Part shown: positions 34,895-43,148 of the stretch, in pieces | Numbering within the stretch: the stretch's first letter is position 1 | Layout: each line of letters begins with the position of its first letter | Assembly: GCF_039542905.1 (NCBI RefSeq) | Contig: NZ_BAABIS010000001.1 | Location: forward strand, 8,494,001 to 8,558,000 | DNA length: 64,000 bases | Direction of reading: 5' to 3' | From: Kitasatospora terrestris | GTDB taxonomy: Bacteria; Actinomycetota; Actinomycetes; Streptomycetales; Streptomycetaceae | Made by a program: the position numbers and the translations under genes | Notes under the pieces: model-generated | What the model was told of the DNA's origin: nothing | What the model saw: only the letters and a program-made list of their open reading frames with translations | Databases searched by the model: none

Positions 34895-35205
34895 CCCCGC
34901 TCGTGGACCTCGTCTACGCCAGCCTTCAGCGCAGGCGCCCCGGGCCCGGCTCGAGCGGCGAGAAGGCCGAACTCCTCGCCGCCCTGTGGGCGCACGCCCT
35001 GCCCGACGACGGACTCCAACACGCCACCGCACGCGTCGTCGAGCCGGATCGGGTCGATCTCCTGCTCTACCTCCTCAGGCCCGGCCCCACGGCCGACCCG
35101 GCGCCGCCGGCCGCGGCCGCGTACGCCCTGATCGCCCGCAGCCACCGGGCTTCGCCCCTGCTGCGCCGGCGCTACCTGACGCCGGTACCACCGCCCGGCC
35201 GCTGA
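34882..35205 (+). CDS. Small helical hypothetical protein coupled to the peptide gene
   Basis: 107 residues from TTG 34882 (GTG 34903 is an alternative). LTPLVDLVYASLQRRRPGPG, GEKAELLAALWAHALPDDGL, RVVEPDRVDLLLYLLRPGP and AAYALIARSHRASPLLRRRY are short helices; no signal peptide or membrane helix. The 13-base overlap with the peptide gene implies coupled translation, so it may act in making or sensing the peptide. No family recognised. Confidence 0.5.
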   Translation: MGRLTPLVDLVYASLQRRRPGPGSSGEKAELLAALWAHALPDDGLQHATARVVEPDRVDLLLYLLRPGPTADPAPPAAAAYALIARSHRASPLLRRRYLTPVPPPGR

Positions 35206-35368
35206 CCTCGCACCACCTGCCTGCGAGCCGGCTCCAGGCCGCGCCGACCCGACCGCTGTTCCTGCAGGACAGCCGTCCGCCCCGCGCACGCCCTGCCCGC
35301 CCGGCGCATCACCTTCTTCCGGCATCCCGATGCCACTGCCGCCCGCCTCTGTCACAGGAGATTCCGCC

Positions 35369-36580
35369 ATGCCTTCTGCCAGCTCCAAGATCGCCCGCTT
35401 CGCCCTGGCCGCCGCCATCACCGCCTCGGGAGCGATCGCCACCACGACGTTCACCGCCACCGCCGCCCACGCCGCCTCCTCCGTCGGCGGCCAGATCACC
35501 CGCTCGGAGGTCATCGCCCGTGCCCAGTACTGGTACGGACAGAATCTCATCTACGACCAGGGTGGCTCGGCCCCGGACTCCTCCGGAACCATGTACCGGA
35601 CTGACTGCGGCGGGTACGTGGACATGGCCTGGCACCTGGCCGGCGGAAGCAACGGCCCGAACACCGACGGCCTGGTTGCGTACTCCACCGAGATCGCGCG
35701 CAGTGACCTGAAGCCGGGCGACATCCTCGACAGCCCCGCGCACGTCGTCCTGTTCGACCACTGGGACGACAGCAACCACACCACGTTCTCCTACTACTCG
35801 TTCGGCTCCACGCCCCTCAAGCACGTCAGCGGAGCCTCCTTCAACGACGACATGCTGAGCAGCCACAAGATGAGCACCTACACGGCCCGCCGCTACAACA
35901 AGATCGTCGACTCCGCGTCGTCGGTGGGTGTGTTCCGGCCGTCGAATGCGACGTTCTATCTGAGCAATGGTGGTTACGCGTCGTTCGGTGCGAACGGTGA
36001 TGTGCCGTTGTCGGGTGACTGGAACGGGGACGGGAAGGACACGTTCGGTGTGTACCGGCCGTCGGACCAGAAGTTCTACCTGACCGACAACAACTCGACC
36101 GCGGTGAAGCAGCCGAAGTACGGGAACCCGGGCGATGTGCCGCTGGTGGGGGACTGGAACGGTGACGGTGTCGACAGCATCGGTGTGTACCGGCCGTCGG
36201 ACCAGACGTTCTACCTGACCAACGACGACAACGCGACCGAGGTGTACCACGTCAAGCTGGGCGTCCTGGGCGACAAGCCGATCGTGGGCGACTGGAACGG
36301 CGACGGGAAGGACACCGTCGGGATCTACCGGCCGTCGGACCAGACCTTCGCGATGACGGACTCCACCACCGGCGGCACCACGACCACCCACAACTTCAAG
36401 TACGGCAACCCGGGTGACGCTCCGATCAAGGGCGACTGGGACGGCGACGGCCGTGACGAGGTCGGCGTCTACCGCGCCCAGTACTCCGACTTCATCGAGG
36501 CGACCTTCGACGGCGGCGGCGTCTACAGCAGCCCCCGCTACGGCGTGAACGGCGACATCCCCGTCATCGGCCAGTGGTAA
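35369..36580 (+). CDS. Secreted NlpC/P60-like hydrolase with beta-repeat C-terminus
   Basis: 403 residues. Signal peptide at 1-36 (ARFALAAAITASGAIATTTF, AxA cleavage). Residues about 45-175 are NlpC/P60-like: VIARAQYWYGQNLIYDQGG, YRTDCGGYVDMAWHLAGGS with the likely catalytic Cys near 79, and LDSPAHVVLFDHWDDSNHTT with the likely His near 125. It should cut peptide stems of peptidoglycan outside the cell. Residues about 185-403 hold five VCBS/FG-GAP-like repeats (GDWNGDGKDTFGVYRPSDQK). The same 220-residue module ends the next protein. CAGGAG lies ahead of ATG 35369. Confidence 0.85.
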   Translation: MPSASSKIARFALAAAITASGAIATTTFTATAAHAASSVGGQITRSEVIARAQYWYGQNLIYDQGGSAPDSSGTMYRTDCGGYVDMAWHLAGGSNGPNTDGLVAYSTEIARSDLKPGDILDSPAHVVLFDHWDDSNHTTFSYYSFGSTPLKHVSGASFNDDMLSSHKMSTYTARRYNKIVDSASSVGVFRPSNATFYLSNGGYASFGANGDVPLSGDWNGDGKDTFGVYRPSDQKFYLTDNNSTAVKQPKYGNPGDVPLVGDWNGDGVDSIGVYRPSDQTFYLTNDDNATEVYHVKLGVLGDKPIVGDWNGDGKDTVGIYRPSDQTFAMTDSTTGGTTTTHNFKYGNPGDAPIKGDWDGDGRDEVGVYRAQYSDFIEATFDGGGVYSSPRYGVNGDIPVIGQW

Positions 36581-36582
36581 CC
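35913..36582 (+). repeat. 670-bp direct repeat, first copy
   Basis: The DNA from CCGCGTCGTCGGTGGGTGTG to GGCCAGTGGTAACC is the same, by line-by-line reading, as 37049-37718. It encodes the whole C-terminal repeat module of the NlpC/P60 protein including its stop. Confidence 0.92.
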
Positions 36583-36675
36583 CAGTCCCCCTCGTGAAGC
36601 GCGCGGCGGCACCACCGCCGCTGCGCGCTCCCTCCTGCCCCGCGCCCCGACCAGCCTTCCGCAGAGGACCCGCTG

Positions 36676-37716
36676 ATGATCCGCAAGAAGACCCGCACCG
36701 CTGCCGCCGCCGCTGTGGCCCTCGGCATCGCCACCACCGCACTCGCCATCTGCGCCGGCCCCGCCCAAGCAGCGTCCGTCGCCACCTGGGACAAGGTCGC
36801 CCAGTGCGAGAGCAGCGGCAACTGGGCCGCCAACACCGGCAACGCCCACTACGGCGGTCTGCAGTTCGACCTCCCCACCTGGCAGGGCTACGGGGGCACC
36901 CAGTACGCCGCCTACCCCCACCAGGCGACCAAGCAGCAGCAGATCCTCATAGCGGAGAAGGTCCTCAACGGCCCGCAGGGCTACCATGCCTGGGAGTGCT
37001 GGCCGAACACCGGCCTCGACACCGACCGCACCAACCCCTATCCGGCCGCCGCGTCGTCGGTGGGTGTGTTCCGGCCGTCGAATGCGACGTTCTATCTGAG
37101 CAATGGTGGTTACGCGTCGTTCGGTGCGAACGGTGATGTGCCGTTGTCGGGTGACTGGAACGGGGACGGGAAGGACACGTTCGGTGTGTACCGGCCGTCG
37201 GACCAGAAGTTCTACCTGACCGACAACAACTCGACCGCGGTGAAGCAGCCGAAGTACGGGAACCCGGGCGATGTGCCGCTGGTGGGGGACTGGAACGGTG
37301 ACGGTGTCGACAGCATCGGTGTGTACCGGCCGTCGGACCAGACGTTCTACCTGACCAACGACGACAACGCGACCGAGGTGTACCACGTCAAGCTGGGCGT
37401 CCTGGGCGACAAGCCGATCGTGGGCGACTGGAACGGCGACGGGAAGGACACCGTCGGGATCTACCGGCCGTCGGACCAGACCTTCGCGATGACGGACTCC
37501 ACCACCGGCGGCACCACGACCACCCACAACTTCAAGTACGGCAACCCGGGTGACGCTCCGATCAAGGGCGACTGGGACGGCGACGGCCGTGACGAGGTCG
37601 GCGTCTACCGCGCCCAGTACTCCGACTTCATCGAGGCGACCTTCGACGGCGGCGGCGTCTACAGCAGCCCCCGCTACGGCGTGAACGGCGACATCCCCGT
37701 CATCGGCCAGTGGTAA
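36676..37716 (+). CDS. Secreted Rpf-like transglycosylase with the same C-terminal module
   Basis: 346 residues. Signal peptide 1-32 (TAAAAAVALGIATTALAICA, then GPAQAA). Residues 33-115 are a resuscitation-promoting-factor domain: ATWDKVAQCESSGNWAANTG with catalytic Glu near 45, YGGLQFDLPTWQGYGGTQYA, QQQILIAEKVLNGPQGYHAW and a closing Cys. This lysozyme-like fold cleaves glycan strands. Residues about 125-346 are the VCBS/FG-GAP-like module shared with the upstream gene. GCAGAGGAC precedes ATG 36676; the genes are 95 bp apart and probably one operon. Confidence 0.9.
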   Translation: MIRKKTRTAAAAAVALGIATTALAICAGPAQAASVATWDKVAQCESSGNWAANTGNAHYGGLQFDLPTWQGYGGTQYAAYPHQATKQQQILIAEKVLNGPQGYHAWECWPNTGLDTDRTNPYPAAASSVGVFRPSNATFYLSNGGYASFGANGDVPLSGDWNGDGKDTFGVYRPSDQKFYLTDNNSTAVKQPKYGNPGDVPLVGDWNGDGVDSIGVYRPSDQTFYLTNDDNATEVYHVKLGVLGDKPIVGDWNGDGKDTVGIYRPSDQTFAMTDSTTGGTTTTHNFKYGNPGDAPIKGDWDGDGRDEVGVYRAQYSDFIEATFDGGGVYSSPRYGVNGDIPVIGQW

Positions 37717-37718
37717 CC
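37049..37718 (+). repeat. 670-bp direct repeat, second copy
   Basis: See 35913-36582; the offset is exactly 1,136 bases over the whole length. Identity at codon third positions implies a very recent duplication or gene conversion. Confidence 0.92.
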
Positions 37719-37850
37719 GAACCAACCTGAAACGCCAGCCGGACTCCCGAGAAGACACGGTAGGCCCAGGCTTCGAAAGCGCAGCCAAAGCTGTCCGTAC
37801 GCCCCGCTCGGGCTGCCGATCGGATCGATGGGCGGCCTCCGTGTCGCCAG

Positions 37851-37894
37851 CAATGAAATTCCCGGCCACCTTCATGAGGCCGGGAATTTCATTG
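37851..37894. terminator. 17-bp hairpin after the Rpf gene
   Basis: CAATGAAATTCCCGGCC, loop ACCTTCATGA, GGCCGGGAATTTCATTG. The stem is perfect and begins 135 bases past the stop of the Rpf-like gene. Confidence 0.8.
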
Positions 37895-38120
37895 TCCATC
37901 CATGAATTCCCGACAGCGCCCGAGGAGGGTCGGAACGCCACGCGGCCCGGTTCCGGCCGTGCATCGGCGCGTGAGGCATCGATCGTGCGTCCGCCGACTT
38001 TGATCGCGTGGCATCCGCCGGTGGCGTCGAGGTGCCCGGCCCTCGCGGCGACCTGCTGGACGCCGGCCTCGGTCGCGACGACCGCCGGGTGCCCGCCGCC
38101 GAGCCGCCGGGGGCATGGAA

Positions 38121-38146
38121 CTCCCCGCCTCGCGCGAGGCGGGGAG
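38121..38146. terminator. 12-bp G+C hairpin
   Basis: CTCCCCGCCTCG, loop CG, CGAGGCGGGGAG, then GCTTCT. Such hairpins also end IS200/IS605-type elements, but no tnpB reading exists here. The 37900-38235 stretch has no supported gene. Confidence 0.5.
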
Positions 38147-38241
38147 GCTTCTCGGTGTCGACAGCGTCGATATGTTGAATTCGTCGTGCGAGGCATGGGA
38201 TGGGGTCCCGGGGACTCGCGTGGTGCCTCGCGCGTGTCATT

Positions 38242-39139
38242 GAACCTCTTTCATCCTGTCCCGGCGGGGTGAAATGGCTGGTCAGAACAGGTGGAGTAAC
38301 AGGCGAGGCTCCTGGTCGTTGCGCTGGTGTTCTCTACGCACCGCGCTTCGCCCGAGGAGCCTCGCTTGGTCTCGTATCCTGCCATGCTCGATGTCCCGCA
38401 CGAGCTCGTTGAGCACGTCTCGTGGCTGATCTACGCCCGAAGGCGTGAACTGCATTCGCGTTGGCGGCGCTTGAGCTGCTTCAAGCAGGCCCTGCTCACC
38501 CTGGCCCATCTTCGGAAGAACGAGACCCTCGCACAGTTGGGAGCCGGCTTCGGGGTGTCGCAGGCGACCGCCTGGCGGTACGTCGACGAGACCGTCGAGC
38601 TTCTGGCCGCCTGGGCACCGGGCCTGCGCGAGGCGCTGGTGGGTCTGGGTGAGGGCGACTTCGTGATCGTCGACGGAACGCTGATCCCGACCGACCGGAT
38701 CGCCGCGGACGAGCCGTACTACTCGCAGAAGCACCGGAAGCACGGGATGAACGTGCAGGTCCTCGCCACTCCGGACGGCACGCCGTTGTGGTTCTCCCGA
38801 GCTCTGCCCGGCCGCACCCACGATCTCACCGCCGCCCGAGCCCACGGCATCGTCCAGGCCTGCCTGACCCGGCAGATCCTGGTTCTCGCCGACCGCGCCT
38901 ACCAGGGCGCCGGCGCGACCGTCCGCACTCCCTACTACCGCCACGACGAACTGCCCGAACACTACAAGCAGTACAACCGCGACCATGCCCGGCTCAGGGC
39001 ACCCGGTGAACGCGCCTTCGCCCGACTCAAGTCATGGCGGATCTTCCGCAAAGCCCGCTGTTCGACCAACCGCATCGGCCCGCTCGTCGCTGCCGTCCAC
39101 ACCCTCCTCAGCTGCGAAAACTCAAGATGAAAGAGGTTC
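38242..39139 (+). mobile_element. Intact IS5-type element, type A copy 2
   Basis: 898 bp, ends GAACCTCTTTCATC inverted. Target repeat ATT at 38239-38241 and 39140-39142. Same element as the interrupted copy at 19284. Confidence 0.93.
38327..39130 (+). CDS. IS5-family transposase (type A), intact
   Basis: 267 residues. VEHVSWLIYARRRELHSRWR, LAQLGAGFGVSQATAWRYVD is the HTH_Tnp_4 region, VIVDGTLIPTDRIAADEPYY carries the first catalytic Asp, VLADRAYQGAGATVRTPYYR the second, and LRAPGERAFARLKSWRIFRK the Glu (DDE_Tnp_4). The GTG at 38327 lies in a long frame; ATG 38384 (MLDVPHELVEH) would start at the conserved region. Confidence 0.92.
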   Translation: MFSTHRASPEEPRLVSYPAMLDVPHELVEHVSWLIYARRRELHSRWRRLSCFKQALLTLAHLRKNETLAQLGAGFGVSQATAWRYVDETVELLAAWAPGLREALVGLGEGDFVIVDGTLIPTDRIAADEPYYSQKHRKHGMNVQVLATPDGTPLWFSRALPGRTHDLTAARAHGIVQACLTRQILVLADRAYQGAGATVRTPYYRHDELPEHYKQYNRDHARLRAPGERAFARLKSWRIFRKARCSTNRIGPLVAAVHTLLSCENSR

Positions 39140-39142
39140 ATT

Positions 39143-40027
39143 GAGCGTTTTCAGCGCGGGCACCGATCGGGTGACGGCTGGGTGACGTCAGCGGGCAGCG
39201 AAACGAGCGAGGCTCTCCGGCGGTTGAGTGAGATGTCTGACGTCTCAACTCGGTGGCCGGAGAGCCTCGTTGGTTGTCTATCCTGCATCACTTGACCTGC
39301 CGCACGCGCTGGTGGAGTGGGTCACCATGCTGATTGTCACCCGTGAGGGTGACCGGCGCTGCAAGCTCCGGCCGTCGCAACGCGCGATCGTCGCGCTGGT
39401 GTACCTGCGCAAGCACGACACGCTCGCGCAGATCGCGGCCGGGTTCGGGATCAGCGTGGGTACGGCCCACGCCTACGTTCGTGCGGTGACCGGGCATCTC
39501 GCCCGCAAGGCGCCGGGGCTGACCCGGGCCCTTCGCGAGACGGACGGGGCATACGTACTGGTCGACGGCACCCTGGCCGAGTGCGACCGGGTCGGCGACG
39601 GCCGTGCCGATTACAGCGGCAAGCACCGCCGCCACGGCGTGAACCTGCAGGTCATCACCAATCCCGTTGGCAAGCTCGCGTGGATCTCACGACCGCTGCC
39701 GGGCCGAATCCACGACCTGACCGCGGCCCGGCACCACCGGATCGTCGAGACCTGCGCCCGGCTGCGGATCCCGGCGCTCGCGGATCTGGCCTATACCGGA
39801 GCCGGCCCAGGCGTCGCCGTTCCGGTTCGCCGCCGGCCCAAACGCGAGCTGACCGCGAAGGAGAGGTCCCTGAACAAGGCCCATGCCAGGCTCCGCTGTC
39901 CGGTCGAGCGCGGCGTCGCCACCCTCAAGCATTGGCGCATCTTCCGACACGCCCGCTGCAGCCCCAACTGGCTCACGTCAGCCGCCAGGGCGGTCCTCAC
40001 CCTGGAGAGGCAACGCTGAAAATGCTC
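39143..40027 (+). mobile_element. IS5-type element, type C copy 1
   Basis: 885 bp. Ends GAGCGTTTTCAGCG (left) and GAGCATTTTCAGCG (right, inverted), target repeat ATT at 39140-39142 and 40028-40030. It directly abuts the type A element. Confidence 0.9.
39228..40019 (+). CDS. IS5-family transposase (type C)
   Basis: 263 residues from GTG 39228. LIVTREGDRRCKLRPSQRAI, LRKHDTLAQIAAGFGISVGT (HTH), YVLVDGTLAECDRVGDGRAD (first Asp), ALADLAYTGAGPGVAVPVRR (second Asp), CPVERGVATLKHWRIFRHAR (Glu). Complete, and the same protein sequence as at 56366-57157 on the opposite strand. Confidence 0.93.
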   Translation: MRCLTSQLGGRRASLVVYPASLDLPHALVEWVTMLIVTREGDRRCKLRPSQRAIVALVYLRKHDTLAQIAAGFGISVGTAHAYVRAVTGHLARKAPGLTRALRETDGAYVLVDGTLAECDRVGDGRADYSGKHRRHGVNLQVITNPVGKLAWISRPLPGRIHDLTAARHHRIVETCARLRIPALADLAYTGAGPGVAVPVRRRPKRELTAKERSLNKAHARLRCPVERGVATLKHWRIFRHARCSPNWLTSAARAVLTLERQR

Positions 40028-40030
40028 ATT

Positions 40031-40113
40031 GAGCGTTTTCAGGGCGGCCACCGATCGGGTGACGGCCAGCGGTCGTGGGCCGGGGAGAAACGGACAGAGC
40101 TCCCGGGCGGTTG
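40031..40113 (+). mobile_element. Type D IS5-type element, terminal fragment
   Basis: About 83 bases starting GAGCGTTTTCAGGGCGGCCA match the 5' end of the outer element at 22680 closely (nearly the same up to GAGTGAGACATC). The rest is missing; an IS110 fragment follows. Confidence 0.75.
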
Positions 40114-40139
40114 AGTGAGACATCCGATGGGGATAGCGG

Positions 40140-40512
40140 TCAAGCCGCGATGGCAAGTTCGAGCTTGGGAGGGGCCGGAAAGGCGGTGCTCTCGCTGTAG
40201 AGCGTGCCGGTCGCCAGGCAGTGGTGGAGGCAGCCGAGGAAACGGTTGTAGAGGTTGCGCTGGGCGGAGCTGTGGCGGTCTCCGGCCTTGCGGCAGCGGT
40301 CGTAGTGGGCTCGCGCACTGGGCGAGGCGGTGAGCGAGGCGAAGGCCCAGACGTAGCCGGCTGCGGCCAGGCGTTGGTTCTTGACCCGGCGGACCATGAC
40401 CGCGTGGCTCTTGCCGGAGGCGCGGGTGACGGGCGCCGATCCGGCGTAGGCCTTGAGTGCCTTGGCGTCGGCGAAGCGGGTGCGGTCGTCGCCGATCTCG
40501 GCGAGGACCCGG
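40140..40512 (-). pseudogene. IS110-type transposase C-terminal fragment
   Basis: Minus reading RVLAEIGDDRTRFADAKALK, AYAGSAPVTRASGKSHAVMV, WAFASLTASPSARAHYDRCR and LYNRFLGCLHHCLATGTLYS ending at TGA 40140. This is the Transposase_20 half of an IS110-family protein. The N-terminal DEDD half is absent; the breakpoint near 40512 joins an unrelated plus-strand gene. It is different from the IS110 protein at 1-946. Confidence 0.8.
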
Positions 40513-41166
40513 GTGCTGTTCGAACAGCTCGACCGAGGCCTCGGCAAGGTCGTCCGCAGCGGCGCAGGCGGCCTCGCCGACCGGATACCCGCCGCGGCCG
40601 ACCGCCTGGAAAACATCGCCCACACCCCGGGGCCGCGCCGCGAACGTGCGGGAGCCCTGCTCACCCTGGCCGACTGGGGACGGGACACCGCAGCACTGCT
40701 CACCGACGAGGACCCGGCGGTGCGCACCTGCGCCGCGCTCGGCACCGCCGGCCCGTCGGCGGTCGACCATCTGCTGGCCGCGCTTGCCGACCCCGGTGCG
40801 GTGGACGGCTGGTTCGACGAGCCGTTGCCGCAGATGGACGGCTGGTTCCGCTTCACCGTACTGGACGGGCTCCTCGAGCGCGCCGAGAGCTTCGAGCGGG
40901 TCCTTCCCGCCGCGCTCGCTCTCGTCCCGCTGTGCAGCCAGTACACCGTCGACCGGGACTGGGGCCCGCTGCTCGCCCTCGCCTTCCGAGAGTCCTACAT
41001 GGCCGAAGCCGGCCTGACACCGCCGCAGAGCGCCTTCCTGACCGCCTTGGTGAAACACGAGCCCTGTTGGGGGACGATCGCCAACCGGGATACCTGGCTG
41101 CGCGCAGCCGGGCTGCCCGCGGACCGCGAGGAACTCCGAGTCCTCGTGCAGACTGCGGGGGAGTAG
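40513..41166 (+). CDS. HEAT-repeat-like protein, probably 5' truncated
   Basis: 217 residues from GTG 40513: LFEQLDRGLGKVVRSGAGGL, ERAGALLTLADWGRDTAALL, TDEDPAVRTCAALGTAGPSA, HLLAALADPGAVDGWFDEPL, VLPAALALVPLCSQYTVDRD. Paired helices around DEDPAVRTCAAL fit HEAT repeats, as in many actinobacterial immunity-type proteins. Upstream is an IS110 fragment, so the native start may be gone and the GTG accidental. Function unknown. Confidence 0.55.
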   Translation: MLFEQLDRGLGKVVRSGAGGLADRIPAAADRLENIAHTPGPRRERAGALLTLADWGRDTAALLTDEDPAVRTCAALGTAGPSAVDHLLAALADPGAVDGWFDEPLPQMDGWFRFTVLDGLLERAESFERVLPAALALVPLCSQYTVDRDWGPLLALAFRESYMAEAGLTPPQSAFLTALVKHEPCWGTIANRDTWLRAAGLPADREELRVLVQTAGE

Positions 41167-41400
41167 GAGCGCCTTTGGGGGCGGTGTTTCCCGCCGTCTG
41201 GGCCGGGCCGAGCAGTCGCACACCCGCGAGCAGCACCACCGGCCCGGCTGCCGGATGCCCGGCGCGGTTGCGTGGGGAGAACCGGTGCTGTCCCGGCACG
41301 CGCTGGGTGGTCATATGTGGCGTTTCGGCAGATCAGCCCCGGTATTGCCCTTCTGTCCTGACACTTGGTCGACGTCACCGCTGGGCCCTACAGTGCGCGC

Positions 41401-41646
41401 ATGAATCTCCGTACCAAGAAGACGTCGGCTGCCCTGCTCAAAGGCGCGATCGTGCTCACCGGCGTGGCCCTCTACCGCGCGGCCAGAGGCTGGCAGCTCG
41501 AGGCCGATCCGGTCTTCTTCGTCTTCGTAGTCCTGTTCCTGGGAAGCGTCGGGTACACGTGGTGGTGGTACGGGGACTCTCCCAAGGCGGTGGCTGTACG
41601 GGCGAACGCAGAGGCCAAGAAGGCCGCCCGGCAGCAGTTGGGGTGA
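41401..41646 (+). CDS. Small membrane protein, two helices
   Basis: 81 residues from ATG 41401: KKTSAALLKGAIVLTGVALY is one helix, DPVFFVFVVLFLGSVGYTWW the second, with basic ends (RANAEAKKAARQQLG). No ribosome-binding site is obvious; TACAGT lies 12 bases upstream, so the mRNA may be leaderless. Function unknown. Confidence 0.6.
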   Translation: MNLRTKKTSAALLKGAIVLTGVALYRAARGWQLEADPVFFVFVVLFLGSVGYTWWWYGDSPKAVAVRANAEAKKAARQQLG

Positions 41647-42188
41647 GCGCGCCCCGGCTCTCTTGTTCACCCGCATCCGCTTGTCACAAGCGTCCGTTTC
41701 GACCACGCCACTCCCCGGGATTCTCAGAACAGACTCCGGCGCGTGCGGCCTTGCGCGTTCGGGCGGGCTACGGGCCGCGGCTTTTCCTGCCGTGAGGGCC
41801 GGGTGATTCGGCCAGAGGGGGACATTGCGGCTGTCATGGTCGTGTCGGGGCTCGAATCGGTGATGGCGCGGACAGGGGGCCTGAGCGGGGACCGCGTGGA
41901 TGTGGGGTGGTTGATCGGCGTGTGACCAGGCGGGATACCTTGACCTGCTCGTTCGCGGCAGTCAACCATTGTGTTGGTAGTGGCACTGCGGGGTGGCCCG
42001 GCATGTCACCATCTCGGTCGGCTGTGTCAGCCACCTGCGCGTCCTGGGCGTCGCGGGCCGCAAGACCGCGGCCCTGGCCGGGTCGCTTCGTGTGTCGGCT
42101 CTTCGGCTTCCACGGTGTCGGCATCTCCGCCACCGGCAGGCACACCAAACGCCGGTGTCGACGGGCGTGGACCATCAGAGGGGAACGA
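41647..42188. other. Gap with no supported gene
   Basis: About 540 bases; short frames on both strands conflict and show no family pattern. No hairpin of note was seen. Confidence 0.4.
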
Positions 42189-42731
42189 GTGACCGTGTCC
42201 GAGCAGTGTCCGCAGTGCGGAGGAACAGACAGCACCCTCAGGGCACGCCAGGCCTACGAGGGTGATCCGCCCGCTGTCGAAGTGGCCCCGCCGGCCGCGC
42301 CGCCGGTGACCGAGATCGCCACGGCCGAGCCCCGTTGGAACCCCGCCACGCGGACGGTGGCGCTGATCGTCGGCGGGTATCTGGCAGTCGCCCTGGTGGC
42401 GGTCCTGGTCGCCGATGCCACCGGGGTGGGTGTGGGGGCGGTGCTGGCCGGTGTGCCGCTGCCCGGTCTCGGGTTCTGGGTGGTGCTTCATCTGGCGCGT
42501 GGCCGGGATCCGCTGCCCGCTGCCAACGCGGAGCAGGTGTCCTTCCACAAGGTCATCTGGACCCGGCGGATGCAGGTGTGGGAGCACGCCTGGTTCTGCT
42601 CGGCCTGCCGGGTGGCGTTCTGGCCCGCCGGGGCGTTGAAGCCCACCTTCCCGGCCTCGCCGGCTGTGCCACCGCACGAGTTCCCGCTGATGGTCGCCAC
42701 GATGGCCGACCGGGCCTACGCGCAGGCCTGA
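42189..42731 (+). CDS. Zinc-ribbon membrane hypothetical protein
   Basis: 180 residues from GTG 42189. MTVSEQCPQCGGTDSTLRAR starts with a CPxCGG zinc knuckle. A Pro/Ala linker leads to two adjacent helices (TVALIVGGYLAVALVAVLVA, VLAGVPLPGLGFWVVLHLA). The C-terminal part VIWTRRMQVWEHAWFCSACR has a second CxxC and ends PHEFPLMVATMADRAYAQA. The pattern of N-terminal zinc ribbon, membrane hairpin and CSACR motif recurs in streptomycete conserved hypotheticals; the role is unknown. Confidence 0.7.
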   Translation: MTVSEQCPQCGGTDSTLRARQAYEGDPPAVEVAPPAAPPVTEIATAEPRWNPATRTVALIVGGYLAVALVAVLVADATGVGVGAVLAGVPLPGLGFWVVLHLARGRDPLPAANAEQVSFHKVIWTRRMQVWEHAWFCSACRVAFWPAGALKPTFPASPAVPPHEFPLMVATMADRAYAQA

Positions 42732-43096
42732 CGTCCCGCCAGGCCCTCCTGGTGGGAACGAGCGTGCAGCGGGCTGCGCCGCGGTCGCGCCTACCGTCAG
42801 GACACCACCGGCGTGGGAGCAAACGCTGCTGTGGCATTGCACCCGGTCCGTGCTTCCGCTGGTGGGCGGGGAGCCGTGCGGTTCGCTCGAAGGCCTGCAA
42901 GTACGCCGCCGAGCGGATGCGCCGACCGTGGGACGCCGTCGCCGCTGCGCTCCCCTTCGCCAATCGGGACCTGCAGGGGTCTGTCTGCCGCAGGCCCGGC
43001 CCGGTCATGGCCCCCCCCGAGCGCTCGTATCCGTTCGGCGGCGGCTTGGTCGAGTAAGCCCAGGTGAGCCGCTGCTCGTCCGCCTCAGACACGGTG
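42732..43096. other. Gap with no supported gene
   Basis: About 365 bases between the zinc-ribbon gene and the terminator of the LamG gene. Frames are short and conflicting. Confidence 0.4.
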
Positions 43097-43127
43097 CGGC
43101 CCCGCCCACCTGTGGTGGGCGGGGCCG
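43097..43127 (-). terminator. Terminator of the LamG-domain gene
   Basis: CGGCCCCGCCCACC, loop TGT, GGTGGGCGGGGCCG: a perfect 14-bp stem 22 bases beyond the leftward stop at 43149. Confidence 0.88.
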
Positions 43128-43148
43128 TATTGGGGAGTGGCCGGGTGG

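Noticed and set aside
38121..38170. Hairpin resembling the end of an IS200/IS605 (TnpB) element
   Set aside because: No tnpA or tnpB reading nearby; the hairpin alone is common as a terminator.
35309..38196. Long minus-strand frames with V/G/D/R repeats across the two hydrolase genes
   Set aside because: They mirror the VCBS/FG-GAP-like repeats of the plus strand; no family pattern of their own.
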